This document shows, piece by piece, positions 11,087 to 20,224 of a DNA stretch of 50,000 bases. The first letter of the stretch is position 1; every line of letters begins with the position of its first letter. The stretch is from assembly GCA_963575745.1 (NCBI GenBank), contig CAUYUJ010000336.1, forward strand, positions 1,164,247-1,214,246, written 5' to 3'. This stretch comes from Prorocentrum cordatum (lineage: Eukaryota > Sar > Dinophyceae > Prorocentrales > Prorocentraceae). Under the pieces are notes generated by a model that searched no databases, had not been told where the DNA came from, and was given only the letters and a program-made list of their open reading frames with translations. Both the position numbers and the translations under genes were made by a program.

Positions 11087-11665
11087 CTACGCACTTGACA
11101 CACTTGTCTCCTCAGTGCCGGCCATATTGATATCATCAACGTTTTTGGCCGTGAGCAAATTGCCGCTCGCCTCGAACTCATCGTCGTAGGAAGTGGGTCG
11201 GAGACCGCGACCTCTGGTGGTCCCTCTGAGCTTTAGTGAGAAAGCCCGCGGTGCGTCATTGGCGCCCGTGCCTGGTTTCATGCGCTGCAGGGAGTGCTTT
11301 GACTCATCGCAGCGTTCGAATCCTGGGAGAGTTCGGAGCGCCTCGACCGATCCAGGCGGCAGAGTAAAACATGCCACGCGTTTTTTCTTCGCCAGTAGAC
11401 CCCACAAGTTCCTGGATGGGTCCACCCCTTCAGGAAGGCCATGTTGATGTCGAGGGAAGCAATGGTCCATTGCTTCTTGCACGCTCCCGTGCAGGCGAGT
11501 AGCCTCTGGCTTGACTGTCGCGCTGTTCCCCAAAAAAGGTTTCTACGTCGAGGGCTTCAAAGTCAATGAAGCCTCGGAGTGCCAGGCGTAGTCTGATGGT
11601 ACGTTCCATCTCGCCCTTCTCGTTCTTCGCGGACTTCCATGTGTGAGCGTATCTCGAAGTCATGA
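11087..11665 (-). pseudogene. copia-1 reverse transcriptase
   Basis: The RVT_2-type RT that copies the element RNA into DNA. Frame 11663-11430 begins MTSRYAHTWKSAKNEKGEME and RLRLALRGFIDFEALDVET, the usual entry to copia RT. A shifted frame near 11470-11425 reads WTIASLDINMAFLKG, the motif-A catalytic Asp. Frame 11533-11087 then has LPPGSVEALRTLPGF, GTGANDAPRAFSLKLR (motif-B region) and KNVDDINMAG, the Asp-Asp active site, at codons 11140-11132. The catalytic residues survive, but at least one frameshift lies at about 11425-11430 and another near 11530. Confidence 0.88.
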
Positions 11666-11689
11666 TGTTCGCCGCTTTTGCTTATATCT

Positions 11690-12450
11690 TGCACCTTTGA
11701 ATCCGGGTTGTCGAACCATGCCTTGATTTCAGTGTAGAGGGCCTTCGATATTTTTATCGGGATTCGCCTGGACGTCAGCTTTCGCGAGGAGGTCGTCGTC
11801 CTTGACGACCACAGCTCGCTTCGCAGCGGCGGTTACGTACACTCGCATAGTGGTCGCACGGTCGGCATCTAGTATCATATGATGTTGTTCGGACAGGACT
11901 ACCTTTGACATTTCTGTTGTAAAGCAGAGTTCGACATATTGACCATTTTCGTCTGAGTCCAGTCCATAGTTGTCTTCTTCGATCATGGTGCACATTGGGA
12001 CGTAGTACGTCTCCTCAGCGTCGGAGTCGCGAGTGCGCCCTCACTTCGGCAGGTGGCCCCGCTATTCATCAGCTAAAGTGATCAGCACACTTTGATCTGG
12101 AACCATCTGTGTAGGCATGGTAAAGAGGTCCTCTGGTGGTGCTGCCTCCAGCAGTTCCCCTTTCCTCTTGTAGTCCTGCATGCCACGCTTCCATAACATG
12201 TGACTCGCGATCAGCCTCTGATTCTTCGTCGATCGTAGAAAGCCGTCCATCATCATGTGGTAGTTCGGCTTCTGAGGCTTCTCTTGTGGTTCTCTCCAGT
12301 GTCGGTGCATCCGCCAATTCCTCAAATCTTGTCATGTCCACATCAAAACCTGCTCGAGGTTTAGTGGGCTTCAGGCATGTAATAATTCTCGAATGTGCTG
12401 ATCCATTTATATCACGTATATTCAATGCAATGCCCTCTGCTCCATGATAA
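11690..12450 (-). pseudogene. copia-1 pre-RT region
   Basis: Frame 11995-11729 reads YVELCFTTEMSKVV, RVYVTAAAKRAVVVKDDDLL and AKADVQANPDKN. A shifted frame continues toward ALYTEIKAWFDN just before the RT. Such segments normally lie between integrase and RT in this family. Upstream, frame 12425-12069 is acidic (EELADAPTLERTTREASEAE) and matches the poorly conserved spacer expected there. Confidence 0.65.
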
Positions 12451-12455
12451 TGAAA

Positions 12456-12954
12456 TCATGGATTCAAGTCGTTGTCATAGTGGACCAGCGAGCAGCTGTC
12501 AGCATGAGTAACCGGAGGCAGCCCCTGAAAATTCTCGGCTCGCCCGACTGCAACTGCATTCTCAGCGCGGAAGATTTTTGCGTTGAAAGAAATAAGGTAC
12601 TGTAGCGCTAGATGTACCTTGGGAGATAGACGGCGTGCGCTCGTCATCTGAAGCGCCCCATTCTGGGTCGGCACATAACCAAAGGTCAGAGCAGGTCCCC
12701 CCGCTTATAAACTGGCCACGAATGTCAACACTGTGCGTAGTGCCGTGCTGTCGGAGCCAATCTCTCGAGCGATCAAAGCTTCAATATATTGTGAATGTCT
12801 TGCATCGCCGTGTTGTACTTGAACATTCCGATTGCCCACTCGGATGATGGCTTGACCCTTTCGGGATCATTCTAAGCAGCTGGGAAATGGGCCATCCCAG
12901 CCTCCCCAGTCATCCTCCGTGGTCGCGGGGCGATGATACTCGACCAAGTCTTCT
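12456..12954 (-). pseudogene. copia-1 post-integrase region
   Basis: Between about 12930 and 12760, minus frames give DDWGGWDGPFP followed by a stop, then GQAIIRVGNRNVQVQHGDAR. This resembles the small beta-barrel segment that follows the integrase core in copia elements (pattern GPFP ... V.VGNR.V.V...DARHS). Frame 12674-12456 carries on without a known motif. It is broken by at least one stop. Confidence 0.65.
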
Positions 12955-13578
12955 TCATCGGTGCTGACCAGTAATAATCGTTTTAGTGCGTAAGGCACGG
13001 TTCGTCATAGCTACTGCTGTGGCCTGTGAGATAGCTTCAATACATGCCCTGCGTATCGTCTGCGCACGAGAATGGTCCGACGTTTCCGTCGGCTGCTCGT
13101 GGTCCAGGACAGGTAGGCCAGGAAGCATTGCTGGTTGCCGTCCAAACAGAGCGCTACATGGAGACACCTCGCTATAGAAGGTGAACGCGTTGGCGGCGAA
13201 CATCGCCTCGTGCAGTAGCCGTGTGAACACAAGAGGTATGTCCAACCTATTGAGTTCAACTTCCATGACGTGAAGTAGATGGCGCAGGATGTCATTTCTG
13301 TCTTCGGTCGTCGTAGCGTGCTGTCCACGCGCACGTATCCTAAGTTCAATGCCTTTTGCCTTGAGGACTGATTTCACAGCGTCGTTGTTAAGGGCGCCCT
13401 CTCCGTCGGAGTAAAGTACCTTTGCAGGTCCAAACTGCATCCAGCACTGATGATATGCATCCAGGATGCTTGTCATAGTCTTGCCTGGTATCTCAACCCC
13501 TGTAGCATATCGTATACAGCGATCGATGATATGGAAGATGTTATGTTCTTGTTTGTAGAACATCAGATCACATTCCAC
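12955..13578 (-). pseudogene. copia-1 integrase catalytic core
   Basis: An rve-type core of 207 codons that would join the cDNA to the host genome. It begins VECDLMFYK, where the Asp is the first catalytic residue, followed by IFHIIDRCIRYATG. The second Asp is in YSDGEGAL (residue 58 counted from 13578) and the Glu is at residue 92 (TTEDRND). The spacing of about 34 is near the canonical 35. LLHEAMFAANAF and PCSALFGRQP match the C-terminal part. A TAA stop (13579-13581) directly precedes this frame and cuts it from the zinc region, so the element is dead despite an intact D-D-E set. Confidence 0.9.
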
Positions 13579-13581
13579 TTA

Positions 13582-13800
13582 CGCATTAAATGTGCCAGGC
13601 GGTGCGGTGGAGGGCGTAACAGTGTGCCCATGCTAGTCCCAAGCTCTGCACCCCCGACATGCGTCGCAGACACCTTCGATCAGGTTGAGTCTGGCGTTGT
13701 CCAGACCTATCTGGCTGGAGGTGAGTCTCATCTTAAGCTCTTTCGCATAGAACCAGCGCAAGTGTAACTTCCGCAGTTCGCGTGTTACCACGCTGGGGGC
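13582..13800 (-). pseudogene. copia-1 pre-integrase zinc region
   Basis: On the minus strand near 13790-13650 the reading is RELRKLHLRWFYAKELKMRL, then TSSQIGLDNARLNLIEGVCD and ACRG. The pattern of a His-containing helix followed by C-x2-C is the HHCC-type domain found just before the integrase core. The last Cys-rich part is disturbed by an indel near 13640. Confidence 0.75.
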
Positions 13801-14048
13801 AAGGCTTCGTAATTGTTGTAGACTCAGTTGTACGTCGATACGTGGCCAGTCTGGTAGTCGCGGTCGCGCAGCAGGGTTACCCGCCGGTGGTGGAGGAGGT
13901 GATTATCCACCTTGCTGTCGACCACGTCCGACTCTAACCTGCGGTAGTCGGAGACGGTCATCCGCCGGTGGTAAGCGACGTGCTCTTATCGACCATGTAC
14001 CCTGTGCGCCGGGGCGCCCCAGGTAGCTGAGGTGAGAGTGCCAGGCCA
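13800..14048. other. Unassigned spacer with a short repeated phrase
   Basis: CCGCCGGTGGT occurs at about 13880 and 13960 with loosely similar following sequence. No gag or protease motif of copia-1 can be read here. Confidence 0.4.
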
Positions 14049-14425
14049 CGTTGCCGCACTGCTTGTCCCAGTAGCACTGTTTGGCGACGTGCTGCGCGAC
14101 TGGGCCCCGGTGTGCTCAGCAACGCCGTGCTGCGCGACTCTCTGGTGATCGTTGCCGCGCTGCTTGTCGCGGTGGCGCTGGTCAGCGACGCGCCCCTGGA
14201 CTCCGATGCGCTGGAGCAGAGGTGCTCATCAATGACGTGCTACTAGTCTCATTGTTGCTCGTTGCCGCGCCGTTTGTCTTGGCGGTACTGGTCGGCGACG
14301 TGCTGCTCAGCCCCGTAGTGCTTGGGCCAGTGGTGTTGGGCCTTATTGTGCTCGTCAGCGTAGCGCTGCTCGCCCCACTTGTACTCGTCGCCGAGCTGCT
14401 GGTCTCCGCGGCGCTGGCTAGCGGG
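14049..14425. repeat. Degenerate 15-bp tandem repeat
   Basis: About 25 copies of a loose 15-base unit resembling GTGCTGCTCGTCGCC. The unit is five codons long, so long frames stay open in register: Leu/Val-rich on plus (14081-14686), Ser/Thr-rich and Gln/Asp/Glu-rich on minus. Peptides such as WGEQR, YADEH, NKAQH and YGAEQ repeat every five residues on the minus strand. I treat the open frames as a consequence of the repeat length. Confidence 0.75.
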
Positions 14426-14587
14426 CGCAGGGGCCGCAGGAGGAGAAGAGCGACTAACCGTCGCAGCCTTGGAAAAAACAGCGGGAGGGGAGGGGGGGGC
14501 AATTTGCCGCGGTGGGCCATTGACTCCACGGTGCGCGCCGCTCCCCGTGACCAGGCGCACGTGCCATCCATGCTAGCCAAGCCTGGT

Positions 14588-14693
14588 GAAGGATGGCACA
14601 GCCGCAAGGCGGCGACGACATCCCGGCATGGGGGGGGCAGCGCGCCAGGCTGGCCCCCGGGGCCGCGGTGGGCGCGCCAGGCTTAGAGTGGAA
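14588..14693 (+). repeat. Diverged direct repeat, copy 1
   Basis: A copy of about 105 bases including GGCAGCGCGCCAGGCTGG and ending near AGAGTGGAA. It pairs with 14836-14937 at roughly 80% identity by eye. The spacing between copy starts is about 248 bases. Confidence 0.75.
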
Positions 14694-14835
14694 ATAATAA
14701 AGCCACCTTTCCCGGGGGACACAGGGGCCGACGGGAGGAGGGGGTGGCAGGTGATCGCTGGGCCCTTCAGGAACTCCAGACACACGTAGCAAATTCTCAA
14801 TTGTACGCGCCACCCACACTCGAAAGCGCGGCGCA

Positions 14836-14937
14836 AGAAGGCGCAGCCACAAGGCGGCGAAGGACTTCCTGAGCGCGGGGAGGGCAGCGCGCCAGGCTGG
14901 CTCCCAGGGCCGAGGTAGGCACTCCAGGCCTAAGTGG
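14836..14937 (+). repeat. Diverged direct repeat, copy 2
   Basis: Second copy of the repeat at 14588-14693, sharing the phrases GCAGCC-CAAGGCGGCGA, GGCAGCGCGCCAGGCTGG and AAGTGGA. No coding function is evident. Confidence 0.75.
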
Positions 14938-14939
14938 AG

Positions 14940-15985
14940 CGGGCCAGCGTAGGTGGGGACCCCAGGGCGCCGCCGCGCCCACGGGGACGTAAACCGACGT
15001 CCTCTCGTGCCCGGCGCGAGCGCGCATGAATGCGACGATGACGTGCACGGGTGCACTGTAGGGCTGGGCCCTGCCTTTGCCAGGCTTCCTGTAGTCGGTA
15101 GTGCGCCGCCCCCAGTGTGCGAGGCTATCCGGGGGCAAGCGAATGACGCCCCGAACGCGCTCCATTAGAGAACGGCGGCTCATCGTGGCGAAGGCCAATT
15201 CGACATAGTCGTCGCAGTCTGGGCGTTTCCCCGTGAGCGCCAAGAACCGGCGGAGGACGCCGGGCTCGAGGCGCGCGGGGTCGCAGGTGCCAGGGCCCCC
15301 CCTATCGCCTTGTTGGCGCGACAGAAGTCACGCCGCTGGCGCGCCCCCCCCGCCCTCTGCCGCGCTGCGACCCGCTCCGCGAGGGCCAGCGGGTCGTCCG
15401 CGAGCGCCCCGGCCCCCGAGGCAGACGTCAGGCGACTGCTCCGCTGCCTGGCCCGCGCCCAGCTCTGCGCCCGCACGGGGCCCGCTCGCATTGGGGGGCG
15501 AGGGCAAAGTGAGCGACGCGTCCAAGCCCGCCCCGTCTCCGCGGGCAGGCGGCGCGCAGGGGCCAGTCAGCGCCGGCGGTCGTAGCGGTGGCAGCGGTGA
15601 TCGTCGGAGTCGGCGTGGTCTTCCGCTGGGCCAGCGCAGTTCGGACACTGGGTCGCCGTCGGCTGGAGGAGTCAGCGGCGGGCGGCGGCTGGGGGCCCCC
15701 GTCGCCCTGTGGCCCCGCGCGGTCCGTCGAAGGCGACGCCGGCGCAGGGGTGATCTCGCGGGCAAATCCCGCCCGCCGAGGCGGCGCGCCCGCGTTTGCA
15801 GCGGGCGGGGCCTGCAGCGGGCCGGTCGCATGCACGGGCGCGGGGGCCCCTGGTGGACGTGGGAGGGAGGGGCGGAGAGCAGCGAATCGCCCTCTGTCCA
15901 CCATTCGCCGGACTGCGGCCTCGTCTTCCGAAGTCCCGTTGTTCTTTCCACCACAATGCCCAGGTCGTCCTCCGGGGTGCTCTCG
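14940..15985. other. GC-rich stretch, no gene recognised
   Basis: Open frames exist in nearly every frame because GC is high and stops are rare. Ala/Gly/Arg/Pro-rich peptides show no domain. The minus frame 15243-14797 (DDYVELAFATMSRRSLMERV) faintly resembles a minus frame near 18395-18340 (VYLAFATTRRVRGVGRKLAY), so the two may share an old repeat. Confidence 0.45.
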
Positions 15986-16922
15986 CTCTCCGAGTCCTCG
16001 CACTTCTCCTCCAGGAACTCCGCCGCTCCCTCGATGGTCTCCTCCCCAGTGGTGGGCCCCCCTCCTCCTGCGACTCGCGACTATCTTCGCACTCTTCCCA
16101 GTGGAGGCGACCGACCGTCGCAGAGTCTCTTGGAATCTGAGGCGCCCGGGTGCTCCCAGGGGTCGTGTCGCCAGTGGGTTGTGTTGGGCGGTCGGCAAGG
16201 CCCCCTCTGTCTACCCCCTGCCCGTTCTCCTGCAACTCGCGACCCATATCGCGCTCTTCCCGGCGCAGGTGACTAACCATCGCAAAACCCCTTGGAATCC
16301 GAGGCGGCTGGGTGTTCCCAGGGGTCGTGTTGCCAGTAAGTTGCGTTGGACGGTCAGCAAGCTTCTCTCTGTCTTCCTGCTCCTCGCCCTGCGACTCGCG
16401 ACTATCTTCGCACTCTTCCCGGTGGAAACGACTGACCATCGCAGAGCCTCTTGGAATCCGAGGCGGTTGGGCGTTTCCAGAGGTCGCGTTGCCAGTGGGT
16501 TGTGTTGGACGGTCGGCAAGGCCCTCTCTGTCTTCTCCCTGCCTTTCCTCCTGGAACTCGCGACCCATGTCGCACTCTTCCCGGTGCAGGTGACTAACCA
16601 TCGCAGAACCCCTTGGAATCCGAGGCGGCTGGGTGTTCCCAGGGGTCGTGTTGCCAGTAAGTTGCGTTGGACGGTCAGCAAGCTTCTCTCTGCCTTCCTG
16701 CTCCTCACCCTGCGACTCGCGACTATCTTCGCACTCTTCCCGGTGGAAACGACTGACCGTCGCAGAGTCTCTTGGAATCCGAAGCGGCTGGGTGTTCCCA
16801 GAGGTCGCATTGCCAGTGGATTGTGTTGGACGGTCGGCAAGGTCCTCTCTGTCTTCTCCCTGCCCCTTCCCCTGTGACTCGCGACCCCGTGCGCGATCAC
16901 CCCCGCGCAGGTGAACGACCAT
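15672..16922 (-). CDS. Possible repeat protein read from the 321-bp array
   Basis: A 416-codon minus frame starting at ATG 16922. Its first part is a 107-residue repeat made of two 53/54-residue halves. One half reads SRFHREECEDSRESQGEE and LADRPTQLTGNTTPGN; the other reads SHLHREECDMGREFQEERQ. It is hydrophilic, rich in Glu, Arg, Gln, Thr and Pro, with no known domain. The tail beyond 16000 is Arg/Ala/Pro-rich. Equally long frames run in a second minus frame (17614-16211) and on plus (15588-16877), and B-type copies differ by several amino-acid changes. Coding is therefore unproven. The DinoSL relic lies upstream on the same strand at 18060. Confidence 0.25.
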   Translation of the reverse strand: MVVHLRGGDRARGRESQGKGQGEDREDLADRPTQSTGNATSGNTQPLRIPRDSATVSRFHREECEDSRESQGEEQEGREKLADRPTQLTGNTTPGNTQPPRIPRGSAMVSHLHREECDMGREFQEERQGEDREGLADRPTQPTGNATSGNAQPPRIPRGSAMVSRFHREECEDSRESQGEEQEDREKLADRPTQLTGNTTPGNTQPPRIPRGFAMVSHLRREERDMGRELQENGQGVDRGGLADRPTQPTGDTTPGSTRAPQIPRDSATVGRLHWEECEDSRESQEEGGPPLGRRPSRERRSSWRRSARTRRARAPRRTTWALWWKEQRDFGRRGRSPANGGQRAIRCSPPLPPTSTRGPRARACDRPAAGPARCKRGRAASAGGICPRDHPCAGVAFDGPRGATGRRGPPAAARR

Positions 16923-17290
16923 CGCAGAGTCTGTTGGAGCCCGAAGCGGCCGGGTGTTCCCAAGGGTCGCGTTGCCGGCGGGTTGTGTCGGACGGTCGGC
17001 AAAGCCCTCTCTGTCTGCCCCTGCCCCTCACCCTGCGACTCGCGACTATCGTCGCATTCTTCCCGGTGGCGGCGACTGACCGTCGCAGAGCCCGTTGGAA
17101 TCCGAGGCGGCTGGGCGTGCCAAGAGGTCGCGCTGCCCGTGGGTTGTGCAGGGCGGTCGGGGCAAGGCACCCCTGACTTCTTCCTGCCCCCCCCCCCCTG
17201 CGATTCGCGACCATCTTCGCGCTCTTCCCTGCGGAGGCGGCCCATTTCACGATCTTCCCGGCGTGGGCGGCTAACTGTCGCATCTCGAGG
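16072..17290. repeat. Higher-order tandem repeat: 321-bp unit of two ~160-bp monomers
   Basis: The anchor G/A-ACTCGCGA starts at 16072, 16234, 16393, 16555, 16714, 16876, 17037 and 17202 (GATTCGCGA in the last). Monomers alternate between type A (…CTATCTTCGCACTCTTCCC) and type B (…CCCAT-TCGC-CTCTTCCC). Same-type monomers recur exactly 321 bases apart (16072, 16393, 16714; and 16234, 16555, 16876). The A-to-B and B-to-A steps are 162 and 159, both multiples of three, so frames pass through the array without stops. The last two monomers (from 17037) are more diverged. Confidence 0.93.
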
Positions 17291-17299
17291 AATCATAGG

Positions 17300-17850
17300 C
17301 AGGGGGAGAGCAGAAACGTCAGTCCCAAGGGAAACGCCCTGCGTAGGTGGGGCGCCAGCCCACCCGTCGGCGCGCAGGGCGTGCGTCGTGGTCACGCAGC
17401 CGGGCAGCTTTGTTGGACAGCCGCGCGAGCCAGGCGGTTCCAGCAGAGTGTCGACACAGGCTCCCTGCTCAGTTGCAGCCTGCTGGGCCAGTGCTGTAGC
17501 AAGCCGTATGCAATGACCAGGTCGCAAGCCTTTGTCGCGCACGCGTCGATGACTCATAAGCCGTACCTCAGCCACGCGCTCAAAGCCATGCCCAGCGAAG
17601 CTCGACGCATGCATCCCAAGACCATGCTGGCAGATAAAAGCGACGACCTCGGGCTCGCAATCTGTGGCGGGATCGTTTTTGCGGGCGGGGCCGCCGAAGC
17701 GTCACATCTTGGTCCAGACGGAAAAATATATGGGTCTGCTCGCTGACGAGCCGCGCGCTGTCTCGCGCGGCGGGCTGCCCAGACTGTGATGGCGTAGTCG
17801 AATACGCGGCCATGCTGATTGTGCCGATCCTGGCTGTGCCAACTTCGCTG
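17300..17850. other. No gene recognised
   Basis: Minus frames continue from the repeat array toward the short ORF at 17855-17953 but carry no recognised motif. The phrase CTGGCTGTGCCAAC recurs near 17828, 17871 and (partly) 17895. Confidence 0.45.
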
Positions 17851-17854
17851 AGTA

Positions 17855-17953
17855 TCATGTGGGGGGCCATGCTGGCTGTGCCAACCCTTGACTGTGCCAG
17901 CCACGTGGGCCCTGCCACTCTGACCAGGCCCCGCCAGAAAACCACGCGCTCAT
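17855..17953 (-). CDS. Short Trp/Gly/Gln-rich ORF behind the DinoSL relic
   Basis: The first ATG downstream of the DinoSL relic on the minus strand is at 17953-17951, about 86 bases after the leader. It opens a 32-residue peptide beginning MSAWFSGGAWSEWQGPRGWH and ending at a TGA (17857-17855). Trp, Gly and Gln dominate. Overlapping frames continue with repeated GWHSQ and VGTA phrases, so the peptide may be the 5' end of a longer gene broken by a frameshift or split by an intron. I do not recognise a family. The position behind a spliced leader is the only reason to take this start seriously. Confidence 0.35.
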   Translation of the reverse strand: MSAWFSGGAWSEWQGPRGWHSQGLAQPAWPPT

Positions 17954-18039
17954 CGCGGAAATGAAGGGGAAAAGCGAAACAAAAGAAGGGAGGGAACGGG
18001 CGGAGGCCTCCTGACGGCACGCAGCTTGGGTCAGAGCGG

Positions 18040-18060
18040 CTTGAGCCAAAAGGCTACGGT
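18040..18060 (-). other. Relict dinoflagellate spliced leader (DinoSL)
   Basis: On the minus strand the sequence is A followed by CCGTAGCCTTTTGGCTCAAG. The DinoSL consensus has an extra A after CCGTAGCC and is otherwise identical, with a variable first base for which A is allowed. Dinoflagellate mRNAs receive this leader by trans-splicing, so a genomic copy joined to other sequence marks an mRNA that was reverse-transcribed and reinserted. It is not an SL RNA gene: the leader is followed by CCGCTCTGACC, not a GT donor. Confidence 0.9.
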
Positions 18061-19535
18061 CTGATGGGGATTGTTTCTTTTTCGGTCGCGGCCGCGAGCG
18101 AAGAGCGCAGGCGGCAACAGAAGCTGTCCGGGGCACGGAAACAGACCTAATTAGCTGCAAGGCGCGGAACGGGCCGACCGGGCCAGCTCACAAGGCGGCC
18201 GCTGGGGCAGCAGGGTGAGGGCTGACTGGCTGACGGGCACCCAGGGAAGCTCAGGCATCGTTCAGCCCTGAGCAAAATGCCAGGGAATTCGGTGTACGCC
18301 CTGCGGCGTGGACCACTCGGTGAAGGCGAGAATGTAAGCGAGCTTCCTGCCCACACCCCTCACGCGTCTGGTGGTCGCGAAGGCGAGGTAAACGATGGTC
18401 GAATCGCCAGCGGGGCGCCACGGCCAAGCGCGTGCCAACGGCAGATACCAGCCAGGTGAGCTGAGCAAGAACCGAGATGACGGCGTAGACCTGCCTGAAC
18501 GGCCGGGACGGAGCCCGGATGGAGCGCAGCGTGGGACGGAACTGATGAGGATACGCGAAGCGTCAAGAAGTGCTCGCCATGCGTTTGCCGTCAACGAAGC
18601 TGGGGCCGAGCCCAACGCGGAGCTTTCAGAACACGAACGCCGTTGCAGTCGACAGCCCTGCTGCGCCTAACCAACTAAATGGTCTTCAGCGGCTGCCCGC
18701 AACTACCTATCGTATCGTCAGGTTCATCATCGTCGGCTAACGCGAGGGGAATGCGACACGGGAGAGCATCTGATTGGCCCCCGCGTATCACTATACCTTC
18801 ATCGCCAACCTTTGATTCGAACAGCTCGGTTTGATTTGATCCACGCGGAAATCTGAGGAGCAGGGAGAGGAGAGACAAGGAACATGGGCGGAGGAGAGCC
18901 ACTAGCAACACCGAGAGCAACAGAAGGAAGAGAAGGAACAGGAGGACAGGGGTATCATTCATGTGGAGTCTGGTGATGCAGTGGAGACAATGCTGTGGAT
19001 TCGGAGGGGCGAAGGGAAGCACGATGAGGAGCAATCAGCGGGCGAGGGAGATCAGGATGACGACAGCTGGATACCTAGACGAATAAGAAGCCTCATGATA
19101 ATGACGAGTGCATGGAGGAGGGAGGAAGGAAGGACGAGAAGGAGAGAGGCGTCAAGAGGGACCCCCCTCTCGATTCCAATTTCCTCCCAGCCCCTCAATC
19201 TCCCTTCGTTCCCGCCGTTTCTCCTCCTGCTCCTCCTCCCTCCACCGTCGTCCTCTCATCAACCCCCTCCGGCCTCCTCCCCCTCCTCATCCGACGCCTC
19301 CTCACAGATTCCCGCTCCTCGTCAGCCTCGTCATTCTCCTCCTCGTCGCCCTCCTTCTCCCTCTCTCTCAATCCCTCCCTCCCTTCCTCCCTCCCTGCCT
19401 TGTCTCCCTCGGCGTCCCCCTCCCTCTCCTCCCCCATCCTCTTCTCTCTCCTTCTACTTCTCCCATCCGCCGTCCTGCATCCTCCTCCCTGGTCCGTGCT
19501 CCCCTGCTCCCCCGTCACCCTTTTCTCCTGTTCCT
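18061..19535. other. No gene recognised; pyrimidine-rich in the second half
   Basis: Frames on both strands between 18262 and 18670 are open but show no known domain. From about 19150 to 19530 the plus strand is a CT-rich mix of CCTCC, TCTC and CCCTC, giving Pro/Ser/Leu-rich frames that are compositional artefacts. Confidence 0.5.
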
Positions 19536-19697
19536 AATTAGGGGGCCACATGCGAACCCTGCCCCTACCCCCCACGTTTTCGAAGGGGGAGGGTGGGGTT
19601 CACTTCGATCGGGAGCTCCCGTACGAAGTGAACCCCCCACACTCCCCCTCAGAAATCGTAGGGGGTATGGGTAGGGTTCGCATGTGGCCCCCCATTA
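19536..19697. mobile_element. Fold-back, MITE-like palindromic element
   Basis: Two arms of about 75 bases are reverse complements at roughly 85% identity, centred at 19615/19616 on the perfect palindrome GGGAGCTCCC. Both arms start with GGGGG(G)CCACATGCGAACCCT and end in TTCACTTCG next to the centre. TAAT occurs just outside each arm (19535-19538 and 19696-19699) and could be a target-site duplication; TTA would also fit. No coding capacity. This is the structure of a non-autonomous DNA transposon. Confidence 0.75.
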
Positions 19698-19947
19698 ATC
19701 CTACTCCTGCTGGTTCTGCTCCTCGTTCGTCTGACCATCCTCATCGTAATCATGAGCTTTACTCGTCTTTCTCATCATCCTGCTGGTCCCCATCCCCTTC
19801 ACATCCTGCCAGCTCCCCCGACTCCCTCCTCACACCTGAACATGCACGGGTCGTTCAGGGCTGGGAGCAACACGAGACCACTCCACACGTTCCAGGAGGC
19901 CTCGAGAGGCCGAAAGTAGGGCCACAAAACGCAACACCGTATCGTTG

Positions 19948-20110
19948 ATCCTCCTCCTCCTCCTCCTCCTCCTCCTCATCATCATCCTTTTCCTCTCTTC
20001 TTTCCTTCCCTCCCTTCCTCCCTCCCTCCGTTGTTCCCTCCCTCACGTCCCTCCCTCCTTCCTCCCTCCCTCCTCCTCCCTCCCTCCTCCTCCCTCCCCT
20101 CCTCATCCCT
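19948..20110. repeat. TCC/TCCC pyrimidine microsatellite
   Basis: (CCT)n at about 19949-19978 followed by CCCT-CCTCC mixtures to about 20110. It immediately precedes the first copy of the dispersed repeat. The second copy (41255) is preceded instead by a G-rich purine tract. Confidence 0.9.
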
Positions 20111-20224
20111 TCTTCCCCGGAGGGGCGGGGCGCCCGCGTGGCGCCAAAAGGGGCGCGCGTCGCGCTACGGGCGAAGAGCCCGCCTGCGCGGCGGAGCGGC
20201 GGGGGCGGGGTGGGAAAGAGAGGC

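Larger units (their letters stand above)
10130..13800 (-). mobile_element. copia-1: decayed Ty1/copia retrotransposon, 5'-truncated
   Basis: On the minus strand, from 13800 down to 10130, the order is pre-integrase zinc region, integrase core, post-integrase, pre-RT region, RT, connection and RNase H. IN before RT is the copia order. I see no gag or protease upstream: 13800-14050 has no such frame and then runs into a 15-bp tandem repeat. No long terminal repeats were found by eye. Stops and frameshifts break the pol frame repeatedly. The length of about 3.7 kb is short of a full element. Confidence 0.85.

Noticed and set aside
11310-11325. GTTCGAATCC, identical to a tRNA T-arm / pol III B-box core
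   Set aside because: It lies within the copia-1 RT coding sequence, and no acceptor, D-arm or anticodon stem can be built around it.
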